Shown: positions 11,771 through 25,500, counted from the first letter of the stretch. The stretch is DNA of 62,000 nt from Branchiostoma floridae (GCF_000003815.2 NC_049983.1:18102760-18164759); one strand, 5' to 3'. Translations and numbers: made by a program. Notes: generated from the letters alone by a model not told the origin.

Positions 11771-12564
11771 CAAATGTATGGAACACTTAGCAATTTCATG
11801 GTCTAATAATACCGAATGAAAACAGACTTCACATACCCTAAATGTTAATGTATTTTTACCGTTATCAGACGGTTTGGAAGCAGGTGCTGACTAGGTCATA
11901 TAGCGCTGAACGCCATCTAGAATTACCACAAGAAAAACATCACATTGCAAAGTTCACATTCTACAGCTTGTCGGGTATGTACAGCGCTAAAAGTTCGTCT
12001 ACAAGGTTATGGCCTGCTGTTAACGTTTACTGTGAGTTCATGTATATATTTCACTTGTTAACACGTCTATGTTAAATGGAAATGTTCGCAGAGGGAGCAC
12101 ACAAGCTTGACTTTGCTCCACAATCAAGTTTTAAGCGGTATGGATTTCGTTGTAACCCAATACCAGTGGTACCATGTTGTCCTAGATGTGAAAGCTGTGT
12201 GAAAAAAGACAGACATTCGGTATTTCCACATTTACATGATACCAAACTTCAAATTAGTGCTTTGAAACCTCGGGCGCTCTGCAATCAACAAAATGGCTGA
12301 CCAGATTGACATGGCGACCCGTTTCATGAAAGATACTATGGCTGGAGATTCAGTGATGTAGACTTTCCTTTTATCAAATGAAGGGCGGAGTAGTCATTCC
12401 AAATTACCCTTAGGGTAATTAAGCGACGGGTTGCTCTTTTATCTAATTTTCTTTTCTGAAAATCCTACGTTGATACATTCGCACAACTTGTTTTTGACCA
12501 AATTGAACATGTATCTTGGAACATATACTTTAGGCCCATTCTTTGCATTCTTTTGCAGCAATTG

Positions 12565-12700
12565 TCCCACATGTGTCTCGCAATAGCCGTGAATTTGTCT
12601 CGTCATACATACCTCACGAAATCTTCACATAAGTGCTGTCAAATCTGAAATCCCTCAGATTGACTCAGCTGCTCTTGTACTCAAGAAAGACGTTTTGCAA
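12565..12700. repeat. Upstream module A1
   Basis: Plus-strand landmarks in order: TGTCTCGCAAT, GTGAATTTG, TCATACAT, TGCTGTCAAAT, CAGATTGACTCAGCTGCTC. It lies about 1.0 kb upstream of the gene A TATA box. A donor-like AGAGTAAGTC follows 180 bp later. Confidence 0.6.
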
Positions 12701-13807
12701 TATTAGCACTTACGCGCTGGCTAAAAAACACCACCCGGCAGAGAGCATATGCATCCACCGCGATCTTTATTTTGTTGTTACTAATTATTATAGTTGAAAA
12801 TCATATCAAACTGTACGACGTTGGAGCTCTTCTAGCTGTGTCGGCGAAAAAGAGTAAGTCATTTTCATTTGGAGCGTGTCATTAGCTTCCTTAATGTAGT
12901 ACGATGATATGCAGGGAATGGTCAACATTACTTGTAGACGTGCAGATTGTTAAAACGATGCATTTCTTTGGAAGGTACAAATTGAGCAGCTAAAATCATG
13001 ACTTTAACCTCGCCTTAAAACTTAAAACGTATTTGTAACCTATGAAATGATTAGAATTATGATCTTGACTATATCAATACGCGGCGGCAACAAGTTTGGA
13101 ATTACTTGTTTGTAGACCTCAATTTTACGGGCATGTTCGACTTCTTTAAGATATATTCTGTATGTGTCTTTGTTGAAACTAAGCGCTCCCGAAACCTATA
13201 GCAATGAACCCCCGATGTTGGATTCCAAGTATTCTTCACTTCTAGCAGCCTGTACCTGGTTTTATCTGAAAAACTTCATTTTTCAAGACTGGATTAGGCT
13301 TATTTTAGTTGATCTCTTAAATGTATTTCCTTGTTAGTCAGAAGTAATTAAATACTAAAAACTTGGATCTGAACGTTTGTAAACTTATTTCCTTTACATC
13401 ATTCGCTCCTGTTGTGAGTTGAGTATTCGAAATGCGTTGCTTCAATAAGCCTTGCGTTCATTCAAGCTAAAATGCACGATGTTCTCACTTTGACGACCAT
13501 GTGTAAGTCGCATTTTTGTATTGACATTTTTGTGCGTTGTGAGTAACAACTTCGAGTTATATCAGGATTCAAATCCATACTGTTGGTTATTTATCTACTT
13601 TTTGGTACTATTTGGTAGCTTTTCCGATAGTTCTGAGCTTTTGGAAAAACGCGTCCATCTTATGGGGATACAAATAGTATAAAGCTTGGCAGTGCAGGGA
13701 TATTTCGACGAATAAGCGAAATTAAAGAAAAGTGACTTAGGTGGTTTTCTATCGAAAGTTTCACGGATAAGAAATATTTTCTTAAAAACGTTTTCTTTTC
13801 TGGTCAT

Positions 13808-13915
13808 TTACAAGTTTGTCGCCAGTAATGAAGTTGCTTTGACTACATAACTTGAGTTCTCCACATATTTGCCGTCAAATGTGCTTAGATGGCATCCAAT
13901 GACGCAGCGATGTTT
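13808..13915. repeat. Upstream module A2 (degenerate)
   Basis: Landmarks: CAAGTTTGTCG, ACTACATAACTTGAG, TTCTCCACATA, GCCGTCAAAT. The CAGCTG core has decayed. A donor-like AAGGTCAGTG follows near 14070, as after copies B2 and C3. Confidence 0.5.
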
Positions 13916-15808
13916 TGATGAAGGTGAAGTTGAAGATGCTGCTATGCGCGCGCTTCCAAACCGAAATACCGACCATCATTTATAGTAACCCGTCAGCCGC
14001 GCACCACGATTTTTGGAGTTTATACTCAAGTATTTCGCTTTTAGTGGTGGAGGTGGTGGAAGAGAAGGTCAGTGTATTCACAAGTGAAGTTGATTCTTTG
14101 TTCCTTAAACGTAGATTCTGGTGTCATTATTTCAGATGCATTGTAGCGAATAGCTAACATTATCCATATCAATAACCATTGGCGCAAGAATACTTTTTTT
14201 GTCCTTTAGTACACTGTAATGTTTGACTAGGCATATTGAATACCCTCATTGATCAAAATACCCCTTTAAGCTGTCAGAATGAGACCTAAGGCAGTTTTGC
14301 AAATTCGTTCTCGTCACCTTTCCTTTATATCTCATCAAAAAAGGTTTCAGGTTCGAGGTGATTTTTACGAGTTGCTTCCTAATAGTACAGCACCAGTACA
14401 GCTGCGCGCCGCAAAATTCGGTTTATACGATATGTTGGGCATGGCAGAAAGGGGCCTAAATGCAATCATCTGCCTTGGCTGTCAATGACGGGGTATTCTT
14501 GGGAGAAGGGCCGCCCTACTCTACGCCTAAAACAGATATTAGAATAGCATCATTAATGTCATTAATACACAGTAACTGATATGCGTATAAATTTCGACAT
14601 TGAAACGGTGACTGTACACTGTTCAAACAGTGACTAGAACTTTGCAGTTCAATTCTAATGATGTAAATTTAATGATGTATAACCAACAGCACACCGTCGT
14701 CAAATGTCTACATGTATGACTACGTGTGGTCTGTCATTTGACTCCCTCCAGGCTCTTCGGTCAGACACTAAAGTAGAGTAGGATTCCGACGGCTTACTAG
14801 GGTCATATTGTGTGGAAGTTATCAGTGATCTGTGTATGACAGATTATCAGCACCCCACACAGCACCTAAGTTTTTGCGAGCCCAACATAGTTTGTACCTA
14901 TATTTAGGGTATCAGTAAAGTAAAACGATTGCACATGTAACCTTTTCATTGACATTGTAAGTTTGTTTTGCTATAATCTTATGACGACAATCCAACTTTA
15001 AAGGTCTCTTCTGCGTGTGCCCATGAACAGATAGATTAGAATAGATTTAGTGTAGTTTTGAGAGCATACGCTTTCAGTCAGCTGCTTTGCAGCATATGGT
15101 AGCAAGCGTCAATGTAGTAAGTGACGCATCTTACGTTTCACAGTTTCGCCTGCAATCTTTGATATACTTTCTATGGCTTGCCTTGTCCTATTCCAAGATG
15201 ACTTCGATGCTGCCTGAATTTTGCATCGGTCGCTGCAGCTGTAAGGTGACCTGTCCATTACCGCTGTACTCCTGTCTTCACTGTGTCCATATATAAGGTA
15301 GTTTTAGGCGTTAGATTGCTTGCACAGTGATCCATGGTTAGAGGGAAATATAGTGTTTCTGATACAATGTCAAGTGGAAAATCAGAGAGTTGAGAAAACA
15401 ATCCAATATATCTTAATTTCTGCCCGTCCCTATATCCTACTGCCAATTCCCTTCATACCGGAGAACAATCTTTTGTAGAATTCGAGGTTTTTTTTTTATA
15501 AGGAAAGTCTTGTATGTGTTAGATGCTATCTCGGTATCATTATCAATTTTCAATTTTTTATCAATTCAATTCTCAGATCAGCTTAATGGTGTCCAGTTTT
15601 ACAGCTTATTGATAACTTTCTGTTGTCTGCCATGATGTGCCTAGGAAATGTCTTGTTCTTCTGGCTGGTGTGATCTTTCTACTTAACGCTGTGATAATTT
15701 TACTGGGTGACACAGCTAGCTAGGGCTTCATATTTTTGGGTCAAAGAGAATACCGTTAACCATATTTAAAGACAATGTAACATAGCTGGATTTTAAAGGT
15801 TCACTGGA

Positions 15809-15996
15809 CGATTCGAGTGACCGGTCGATCTCCATCAGCCTTCTTCATTTGCACACTCAAATGAGTTGCATTTGCATTCGATCATTATGAATTGGTGGCT
15901 TTGACAAGTTCAACCGGTTTTTCCAGTTAGATGTAATGAATTTTTCTGCCAGTACATTTTAGTGACGCTGAAGATGGATGGATGTCACTCGAAACG
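15809..15996. repeat. Inverted repeat pair downstream of gene B
   Basis: CGATTCGAGTGAC at 15809-15821 is the inverse of GTCACTCGAAACG at 15984-15996 with one mismatch. Similarity continues inwards (CTGATGGAGAT on one arm, CTGAAGATGGATGG on the other). It looks like a small fold-back or the remains of an element end; the family is not recognised. Confidence 0.5.
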
Positions 15997-16098
15997 CCCG
16001 GGAGTAAACCTACGTTTTTTTAATCCAGTTGCAGAGATTGAATTTTTGAAAATAAATTTAGTGAGGAAAGACAAAGTTTATTTATAGTGAGACTACAT

Positions 16099-16104
16099 TT
16101 TATT
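16099..16104 (-). terminator. Gene B poly(A) signal
   Basis: AATAAA on the minus strand, about 100 nt after the stop codon. The same motif sits at a comparable distance after genes C and D. The 3' UTR is therefore about 110-120 nt. Confidence 0.75.
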
Positions 16105-16202
16105 TCAGAAAACCACCAACGGAGGAAACGAAAGACAGAGCAGATTGAGGTGATCAAACATCTAAATTGAAAAGTGAAACAATTTCACAAGTGGCTGTCG
16201 GT

Positions 16203-18212
16203 TTACACGCGAGACTTGGAGCGAAGCTTGTTGAGGGATCCCTCTGCAATCTCGGCACGCTCCAGGTTGTCCTCGTACTCGTGCTGGGCCTTGCGGTACT
16301 TGGCCAAGTTGGACGATGCCTGCTCCTCCTGTGTCCAATGAAAAGTAATTGGATATCGTTGGAATGTCAGGTGATAGATATACATGTAGATAAAACTTTG
16401 AGAGAAAATTGTAAATTTCGTGACACGCAAAATGCAATGAACAGCATTATCATAACTTTAAATTGTTGAGAGGGAGATACTTACAGCCTCCTCCACTTGG
16501 CGCTTGAAGGTCTTGATCTTCAGCTGCAGCTTCTCGACCAGCTCCTGGATGCGCTCCTGGTTCTTGCGGTCCTCCTCGGCCTGGAAGCTCATCTCCTTGA
16601 GACGGCGCTCGTTCTTACGCAGCTGCTTCAGGTCCTCCTGGTGCAGGCGGCTCTGCTGGGCAATGTCGTTCTCCAGGTCGCGGATCTAGCCATATGACGG
16701 CGTAAAATACATTTGAATCGATATTGAAAGCCTGAACAATTATGCAATGATCGTAATGCCCCTTAAATGAAAATTGTCCGTTACTCACAATTTCACAACA
16801 GGTTTGGTATCTGATTATTGTCCTTTCAAGATCTACCTGCCTTATGCAAATGTAATACATTTCTTCCCCTTCAAAGATCAGATACCAACATAACTCCACA
16901 CTTACCCTGTTCTCCTGCTTCTGGATGGCGCGCTTGCCTCCCTTGAGTGCGATGGCCTCAGCCTCATCCAGGCGGCGCTGCAGATCCTTCAGGTTGGCCT
17001 CCATGGTGCGCTTGACCTTCTCGGCGTGCTGAGAGTTCTCCTGCTCCACACGCAGATCTTCGGCCATACGGGAGGTCTGATTTATAGGATATAAATAGAT
17101 ATTTTCGTCAATTGTATTTTATACAAAGCTTTTCGAATAAGAAAAAGGGACATACAGTACAAGAACGTCGCCTTTACATACGTCAGCCATGGCCTTTTTA
17201 GCCCTCTCCTCGGTACTCTTGTGATCACCGATGACCTCTTCCAGTTCGGACTGGATCTGCGACAGGTCACCGTCCAGCTTGCGCTTGTGTCCGGACAGGG
17301 CTGAGTTCTGTGTGCTCAGCTCACCAAGCCTCTCGTTGGTTTCCACCAGCTGAGATTCAGCGGCCTTACGAGCTCTCTCTGCGTTGTCCAGTGCACCGCG
17401 AACCTTGGAATAAAAGTTGTCCTTAAAATCGGAAATGCGCTTCAAAAGTGCAATATAACATCACTGTTTTGTCCCTTTTATGCAATGCATAAATTCCAAC
17501 TCGTTTAGTTTATCCATGTACCCACCTCATCACCTTCGGCCACCAGCATCTGGCACTTGCGCTCGGACATGTTGTACTGCTCACGGATCTCATCACGCTG
17601 TCGCTGTTCGTCGTCGATAGTAACCTGAAGGAGGAGAGAACATCTATTGTCTTCATTTGTTAATGTTATTGTATATACCAGAAGTATAGTTGCAATCAGT
17701 ACAGATTATCTCCAGCACGTTTAAGTTGTAAATGAGATGTACTGTACAATTACTTCGCCTATGCAAGAAGGGTGTAAAAGACACCGAAGACCTGTAGATA
17801 CCTGCATCTCCTGGATTTGAGAGTGCAGCTTGGCAATGGTCTTCCTGGCCTCAGCGTTGGACCTGTTGGCGGTCTCCAGCTGAACCTCAACCTCATTGAG
17901 ATGTCCTTCCAGGAATTTCCTTGCTCTCTGCGCTTCTCCCTTCTGTTTGCTCTCGATCTCGATAGATGCCTGCACGCTATCCACGGCGCGAGCCTGGTTC
18001 TTTCTGGAGGATTAAAATGTATACAGCATCAAATCTGGAAGTAATGATCGTAGCATCAAACATTCGCAATCTGAAGCTTATGTTTGATAGGGAATTAACT
18101 GCAGATAACTGCAGATGCTTGATAGCTCGCTCACAATTACGACTGTTAACACCGTGTTTCTTCCATCATCTACTGCTGCCTGTGATCCACGAGTATCGTA
18201 TTGTTGCAATCC

Positions 18213-18243
<31 letters not shown>

Positions 18244-21200
18244 ACAAGCAAGAAAGTACATCAACTCACCGCGAGCTTTCAAACTCCTCATCCTTTTCGG
18301 CGATTTTCTTCTCGATATCACCCTTGAGCTGTGCCAGTTCAAGCTGAGTTCTGACAACCTGTAAAAAAGTAGTTAAATCAACTATTATAGTTTGCATTAC
18401 GCATACTAAATGTATAGCAATATGTTTCTTCCCTGCTTTAGATGTTGTAGGAAATATGCCTACCTGCTATATATAACCCAGGTGCCGGCCCTCTTATTCC
18501 TCTGTTTACAGCATCTGATAATTTTGATAAGGTTTGCTATTGACTTACTTTGCCCTGCTCGATCTCGAGAGCACCTTCAGCCTCGTCCACTGCATTCTGG
18601 AGCTCCTCCTTTTCAACGACCAGGCGCTTTTTGGTCTTCTCAAGTTCGTGAAGGTTCTTTGCGCTCTCCGCCAGTTGGTCGTTCAGGTCGTTGATTTCCT
18701 CTGTGTAAGGAAGAATTATTATTACATTAGCGATACATGAAAGTGTTGATGTATATAATTCCGGTATTGTTCAAAGAAATGGGTTTTTGAAATACATACC
18801 TTGCAAGGTTTTATTCTCCTTCTTCAAGGCATCAAGGGCCTCAATGCCTTCGTCATAGACATTCTTTAGCTTCAGAAGCTCGGTCTGGTAGGCGCGGTGC
18901 TCCTTCTGGGATGCTTCCAACTCGGCGACGAGAGTTTCACACTTCTGCCTCCACTCGGTCATCTGTTTGTCGACCAGACGCTGCTTCTTCTCCAGCTGAG
19001 ACGCCAGTGTGTTGGCCTTTTCCACATCCAACATCAGGTCCTCCACCTCGCCAGCCAACCTGTTCTTGGTCTTCTCCAGGCTAGAACACTTGGCGTTAGC
19101 GGATTCAACCTGCTCCTCGGCGTCTTGCAGTCTGGCGGCCAGCTTCTTCTTGGCCTCCTCCAACTCCTCTGTCCTCTGGATGGCGTCGGTCTCGTACTTG
19201 GAGCGCCAGGCCGCCACCTCAGAGTTAGCTTTGGCCAGGTTGCGCTGAATCTCGGACTTGGCCTCCTGCTCCTCCTCCAGGGACTCACGCAGAGCATCGC
19301 AGTCGGACTGAGTAGCACGCAGCTGGTGGGCTAGGCCGTTCTTGCCCTTGGTCTCCTCCTCGAGCTGGCGTTTGACTTCCTCCATCTGCTGTGTGAGCAT
19401 GCTCTTAGTTCTGAAAGCATGGCATATGAAATAGTCAGATATCGTATAAGATATTGCGTTGTTGAAGATAGATTCTGTGTGTTTAACATCTGACAGCTTC
19501 CTTTGTTTGCAATAACAAACCACCATCATTTTTTGTTTTATTTCAAATCTTCAAGGATTTGCCTTCTTAGCTGGTTTGCAATTCTTGGTTCTATAAATCA
19601 TATAATGTATGTGTAAATCATTCTGTTCTATAGTCGTCATTAGTATCTAATAGTCTATCTGGTATAAAGCTAACTTGCACCATACCTGCTGAGCTGGTTT
19701 CCAACTCCTTCTGACTCTTCCAGCTGACGCTGCAGGTCGTTGTTCTCGGCGGTCAAACGTGACTTCAGCGATCCCAGTTCTTGTGCGACACGGGCATTCT
19801 CCTCAAGCCTTGCATTGGCGTCAATGTATTGATCTTCAAGCTGCTTGTTCATTTTCTCAGCTTGGACCTGCAATGTAGTTTTGCAAATGTGTAAGAAATA
19901 GGAAATACGGCTAGGCACAATACCATATATGGCAGTATAGGCCTCTTTTGCTGCATCTTGCTTTGGTAATTTATATCAAGCATGTTGAAAAATGAATAAA
20001 TACTTCGGTTCTTTATAGAGGTTCATATCGTACGTATGAAGAAAGGAATAAAAACAAAGGGGTGCGTAAAATTGTACTAACCCTCTGCTTGGTGACTTGT
20101 TCAACGTTGGAAGCCAGATCATCGACCTCCACCCTGAGGGAGTTCTTCTCCTTCTCCAGCTTAGTCTTTGCCCTCTGCAGATTCTCGACTGACTCAGTCA
20201 TGTCCGCCACGGTGTCGTTGTGCTTCTTCCTCAAGCTGGCGGTGGCAGCTTCATGGCCAATGGTAGCCTCCTCCAACTCACGACGAACCTGTAAAATGGC
20301 CGAAGCAATGTAAAATCAATGTATGTCAAAAGACGATCAACTGCTTTTGTGTGAGAGGTTGACGTTTTATGGATATGAAGCTAGATGCCTTTTCACTTCT
20401 TTTAGTCTCGATTCATACGTCATGTTGGTAAAGAACTTGATTGATGCAGTGTACATATTTTCTTTGCCTTTTTTGCTAGCTTTGTAAATATCTCATACCT
20501 TCTGGAGCTCGGCCTCTCGCTTCTTGTTCTGCTCAACCTGGGCAGCTGTGGCACCGCTAGATTCTTCCAGCTTCTCACCGATGTCTTCCAACTCACGCGA
20601 GAGTTCGGCGCGCTGCCTCTCCAGCTGTGAATTTTGATTGAAAGTATACTTGACCACGTTGCCTTTAGATGAGCGATAAATCGACACATTATAGGCCTTT
20701 CGGTACTTCATGAGTTGAATAGTCAGATACTAAGCATCATAATCAGGATAAGGGTTTATTTATTCATCACGGTACTATCTAGACACCTTAGTCGGAGTAT
20801 ACCTTTCATATAATTGCAAAGTACCTTTGCACGGGCAGCTCTTTCTGTCTCCAGTTCCTCCTCCAGCTCCTCGATCCTGCCCTGCAGCTCCTTAGTCTTC
20901 TTCTGCTGCTGACTTGCCTGTGAAGCCTCGTCCTCAACCTTAGTGTTCAGGGCGTTGATCTCAAACTCCTTCCTGATAATATCATAAACAAGGGACTTAT
21001 TATCATTTGCTGTCTTGTAAATTCATTGGTGTCGTAACAGAAGTATTAAGCAGTTTGACGAGAAGTTATGAACGGATTCATTCACTCACTTCTTGTACTT
21101 CTCCTCCAGCTCGACCTTGTAACGCTCCAGTTCAACCACCAGATCCTGGGCGTTCTTCAGGTCGTTCTCCAGCTTCCTCTTGACGCGGTCAACATCCGCA

Positions 21201-22585
21201 CGGATCTTCTTGTCGTGCTCTAGGTTGTCCTCGAGCTAAAGAAATTGGTAACTAATCTGGTTAAGGAAGATTAAGAATTGATCATAAGAGACGCATGACA
21301 CTGACATTCGTACTCTTACGCGTTTGCTTAGACAACATTAACTTTGCTACGTCAATTATGGTACGTGAGTCTTGGTTGGTGGGTAAATCATAAAAGATAG
21401 CATAGTTGACCCAGGTAGAGTTTAGAGTATCTCTTACGTCGTCCAGGGTCTGCTCCAGCTTGACTTTGAGCTTTGTGAGGTTCTGGGTCTTATCTTCCTC
21501 TGACTGGAGATCATCCAGGGTTTGCTGAAAGTTTCAGACAGCAAATAAGTTCATGATCCTATCATGATTAATCATAAGACAAAATATCATTATCCTGCCC
21601 AACAGTCTCATTTGATTGTTGATAGGGAGAAAAAGAAAAAGTAAGTAGTAAGTGATGCATTCATGACGTACTTCTTGTCTCACACCAATTGGTTTCTACC
21701 GTTCACTGTAAGGTGGTCTGAATTAGAAAGCGTTATTCATATGTCACGACTTACCGCATTGAGCTCCTCCAGCTTCTTCTTCTCGCGGCCGAGCTTGCCG
21801 ATCAGTTCGTCGTTCACGGCCACCTCCTCAGTCATGGCGCGCAGTTTGTCCTCCACCTCCTGCCTCTCCTTCTCCCTCTTGCTTAGTTTGAGCGAGATGG
21901 ATTCAATCTCCTTTTTCATTTCGTCGCATTCCTGCTCTGCCTGTTGGAGAAAATTTGTTGGAGTATACTATGGACGCTAGTTTGCGCTGGTGCCGATTTC
22001 CGTCAGTCAAAAAGACTCAAGTCAAATTCAAGAGCAAAGGTGATCTTGACAATATTGTACCTTCATCTTCTTGGACTCCATCTGCCTGTTCTGGTCGGAC
22101 ACATCCTCCACGCGCTCCTCAATTTCCTGCAGCTGGGCGTCCAGTTCTGCCTTCTCCTTCAGTAGGGAGTTCACGCGCTCCTCGCCGTTCAGCATGATGT
22201 CTCTCTCCTATGGAAGAACTTCATCAATATACTATATAATAGAGTTTCAAGATACAATCTATACAATGCGTCAATACTCTCAGACTCAGTGAAATCTTAC
22301 TAAAAGTATGTGCATGTGGTACATATTCATGTCGTGTAAACTCTCCGTCAATACAGCTGTGTTATGTATTCATTATAGTACACAGTACATTTTAGTCGAC
22401 ATGTCAACTCTTAAAGCATGTCTGGTTAGCTATGCCACAATAGCCGTTGCACTATTGATTGAATATAGGAATCTTACGTTGAACAACAACTCATTAATCC
22501 TGTCCTTTGCGGCTTGGACGTCGTTGTACTTTGCTTCTAGCTCAGCCCGATCCTGGGTAACCTTCTCATAGTGTTTTTCCATTGC
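16203..22585 (-). other. Gene B rod exons 18-35
   Basis: Exons in gene order: 22478-22585, 22061-22207, 21755-21940, 21438-21524, 21090-21235, 20825-20972, 20499-20624, 20082-20288, 19686-19867, 18800-19410, 18549-18700, 18270-18358, 17802-18003, 17526-17624, 17182-17403, 16906-17076, 16485-16685, 16203-16328. They encode residues 855-1923, a continuous coiled coil ending in a short basic tailpiece ([10 protein letters not shown]). The tailpiece is what is expected for thick-filament assembly in sarcomeric myosins. The intron between exons 29 and 30 contains a CAAT microsatellite. Confidence 0.95.
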
Positions 22586-25500
22586 CTGCAAGAAAGTGTG
22601 AAGTATTAGTGTATTCTTGGGCCAAGAATCTTAAACCCATATACTCTTTGTGCTTGAGGATGCATGCTTAATCCCTGACATGTAACTTGGATTTAGTATA
22701 CGGCGTACGCTGAATGATAGGTTTACGTTACGGAAAATACTCGTTGAAAGCATCGTATTTTGTTTAAAAGTGGAGTCAAGAAATATAGTGTAAATTCAAG
22801 AAATGTACCGCGAGTTTTATCTTGGTTTCCTTGAGCAGTTCCTCTGCCATGCCTCCAGTCAGCTTGGGCTGCAGGGCCTGGTACATCTTGATCCACCAGT
22901 CGTTGCGCAGCCTGAACCATGCGCGGATGTTGCGCTGCAGTATACCGACAGCCGCTCTGCAATGGGCCAAATAAATGGGTTATATCAGGTCATATTCAAC
23001 ACGTTCACAGTACTTGGGCTTTCACAGCGCTTAGGCAACCGTCCTTGTAATATAGGATACTTAGAATGTCTACAGGTATATGAATTTGAAGTCGTTAGAG
23101 AAAGTGGCTGACTCACCTTGCACCGAACATCTTCATGAACTTCTTCCGCTGGCTCTTGCCAAGTGCGCGAGCTTGCATTTTCACATAGATTTCGTTGACC
23201 TTCTCCTCACGGATCTCCTCGAGGATAGCCAGGGTGCCGGCTTTGAAGAACACCTTGTTGAGACCACAGGAATACCTGGTCTTCTCCAGCTTGATTTTGT
23301 CCAAGATCATTTGGCAGGCCTCTTTCCCCTCCAAGAATTCATTGGGGTCAAACAATTCAGCGGCCAGGACCTTGTACCTATAGGCGTAGATGTTAGATAT
23401 TTATACATGAACTTTTTAGCGACTAGAACCAAAATAATCAGATCCTTTTCTACTATAATTATATACCATATGCAGCGAAAACAAAAACGGTCATACAATG
23501 TATCATTTGCACCTGTCAAAGAAGTCGGCATAGATGCTCCTGTTGGGGAATCCCTTTTGGCAGATACGGATACCCTCAAGTACACCGTTGCAAGTCAGCT
23601 GGTTGAAGACCAGAGGCCCGTCGATGATACCACCAGTCTTGATTTCGTTGGGGATCAGGCAACGCACGAAGCTGGGGTAGGTGGCGTGTAGATTGGCCAT
23701 CAATGAAGCCAGTTGCTCCTAGGGAAAACACATAGAGAACAAGGAAAAAGTTTTACGTTTTGAATGCCAGAGAGTCAAAATATTTATAGTATTTATAGTC
23801 TGTCATTAAAATAACTCAGATATATGATACGATATATGTATAATCATCTTAATGTGATCTTACCCTGTGAACACTAGTGACAGTCTGCATGGAGCCACTC
23901 TTCTTCCTCTTGCCACCGCTCTTGTCAGCTGCAAGCGCATGATTAAACATTGTTTATCCAACACATGTAACAAGTACTAGTACGATGTAATACAAGTGTA
24001 AGTAGAAGAAATACGTATCAAACACACGTGATAGATACTGACCCGCCTGTTCTTCTGCTGTCTGGTAGTCCGACCAAATGTGAGGCATGAGCGGGTTCTT
24101 GCTGCCCTTCAGGGTGATGACAGCGCTCTCGTTCACGGGGTCCTTGTTCTTGTCCAGCCAGTTGGTGATGTTGTAGGCCACAGGTCCGGCGTAGTGACCC
24201 AGCTCGAAGTGAGCCTCGTACTTCTTCTTGCCTGGCTTGGGCTTGCCGTACTTGGGATGCTTGCCCAGATGAGTGTTGTGCAGCTTCTCGATGAAGGTCT
24301 GGTCATTAGCCTTAGGCATGATGCACTGTTCCTCCAGCGTTGGCAGCAGGCCTCCTTTCTGTAAACACACATTATTTCATCTTGTGACATAGCTATATAA
24401 TCCACATATCAACAGGCAAGAAGTACTTTATTCACGTAGAGGATGCTAATTTTGCTAATGGTTTTCAATACTGAGAACATTAAAATATAAAAGAATTATC
24501 GCGAACCTTTTCGATCAGTTCCAAGCAAGCGGCCAAGTCCATACCGAAGTCCACGAAGGTCCATTCGATTTGCTCGGCCTTGTACTCCTCCTGCTCTTGT
24601 ACGAACATGTGGTGGTTGAAGAACTGCTGCAGCTTCTCATTGGTGTAATTGATACAGATCTGATCGAGACTGTTGAGCTGTAAGGAAAAGGTCATATTAC
24701 AAGAGAAACAAGGTATCAGGTTACAGAAACTTTGTATTAGGAAGAGATTAACGAGTAATCTGCCAGATCATCTATAAAATATGTATCGTCTTCAAACAAT
24801 TTCTCATGTGTTTTTTTAACAAATACCTCAAAGATCTCAAAGCCAGCAATGTCCAGTACACCAATGAAGAAGGCTCTCTCGTGCTCAGTAGCCAGGGTCT
24901 CGTTACACTTGTCGATCAGGTACTTGAAGATCTTGCCATAGATACCCTTGGCCAAACCACTAGTGGAGTTCATACACTGTTGAGCGGTCTGGCCTTTGGT
25001 CACAAACTCGTTGCCGACCTTGACACGTGGCTTCAAGATGTTGTTCAAAAGTCCCATACCATCGACACCGAACATACGACCTGCCTTTTCCGCAGCTGTA
25101 AAATGATCACGAACAACCGAACGATGATTTCGCTGTGAATTAAATAATAAAACATCAAAGAAGAGACTTGTCCTCTACAACTGTGAAGCTTACTTTCAGA
25201 TGTTTACAGATATGATATATGTATATTGCTTAAACGGCGAAAACTTTTCTTAAACTTACGAGCAGGATCGTCGCAGTCTCCCTGCTCTTTCTTGTCCACA
25301 TACTTCAGATTTCCCATATGCAGGATGCCGGCACAGAAGTCGTACACGCTGTTCTTCTCCTCGTTTGCAAAACCCAGGATGTCGAAACCCTCGTCCGTTA
25401 GACGCATCTCCTCTTGGTCGTCCATACCGGCCACGGTGTACACACCCTCCTTCACGAAGTGGTACAATGAGGGGTCCGTGCCAGTCATGATGCGCTCTGG

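Larger units (their letters stand above)
11771..16080. other. Intergenic region between genes A and B
   Basis: This interval holds the upstream region of A and the downstream flank of B. No gene is supported. It contains two copies of the upstream module (12565 and 13808), the conserved AAATGGCTGACC element at 12292-12320, and an inverted repeat at 15809-15996. Stretches at 14848-14910 match 51447-51510 upstream of C, which shows the intergenic DNA was duplicated with the genes. I see nothing further in 14,150-14,800 or 14,950-15,800. Confidence 0.7.

Noticed and set aside
12293-12361. Small plus-strand reading frames starting at the conserved ATGGCTGACC element
   Set aside because: The three copies agree for only about ten codons and then diverge with different stops, so the conservation is better explained as a DNA element.
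14279-14488. 69-codon plus-strand frame in the A-B interval
   Set aside because: Short, isolated and without recognisable protein features.
18897-19334. Long plus-strand open frames rich in leucine opposite the rod exons (also near 15-560, 35648-35857, 55471-55977)
   Set aside because: They are mirror images of the E/K/L-rich coiled-coil exons and recur at the same place in every gene copy. They have no start context or independent conservation.
16203-22585. Regular periodicity in the rod exons as a possible DNA tandem repeat
   Set aside because: The period is the protein heptad and 28-residue charge repeat of coiled coils; the nucleotides are not repeated.
23080-23691. 203-codon plus-strand frame and its counterparts at 39747-40319 and 60163-60594
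   Set aside because: It lies antisense to exons 15 and 16 and the short intron between them, and it follows the minus-strand gene's codon pattern.
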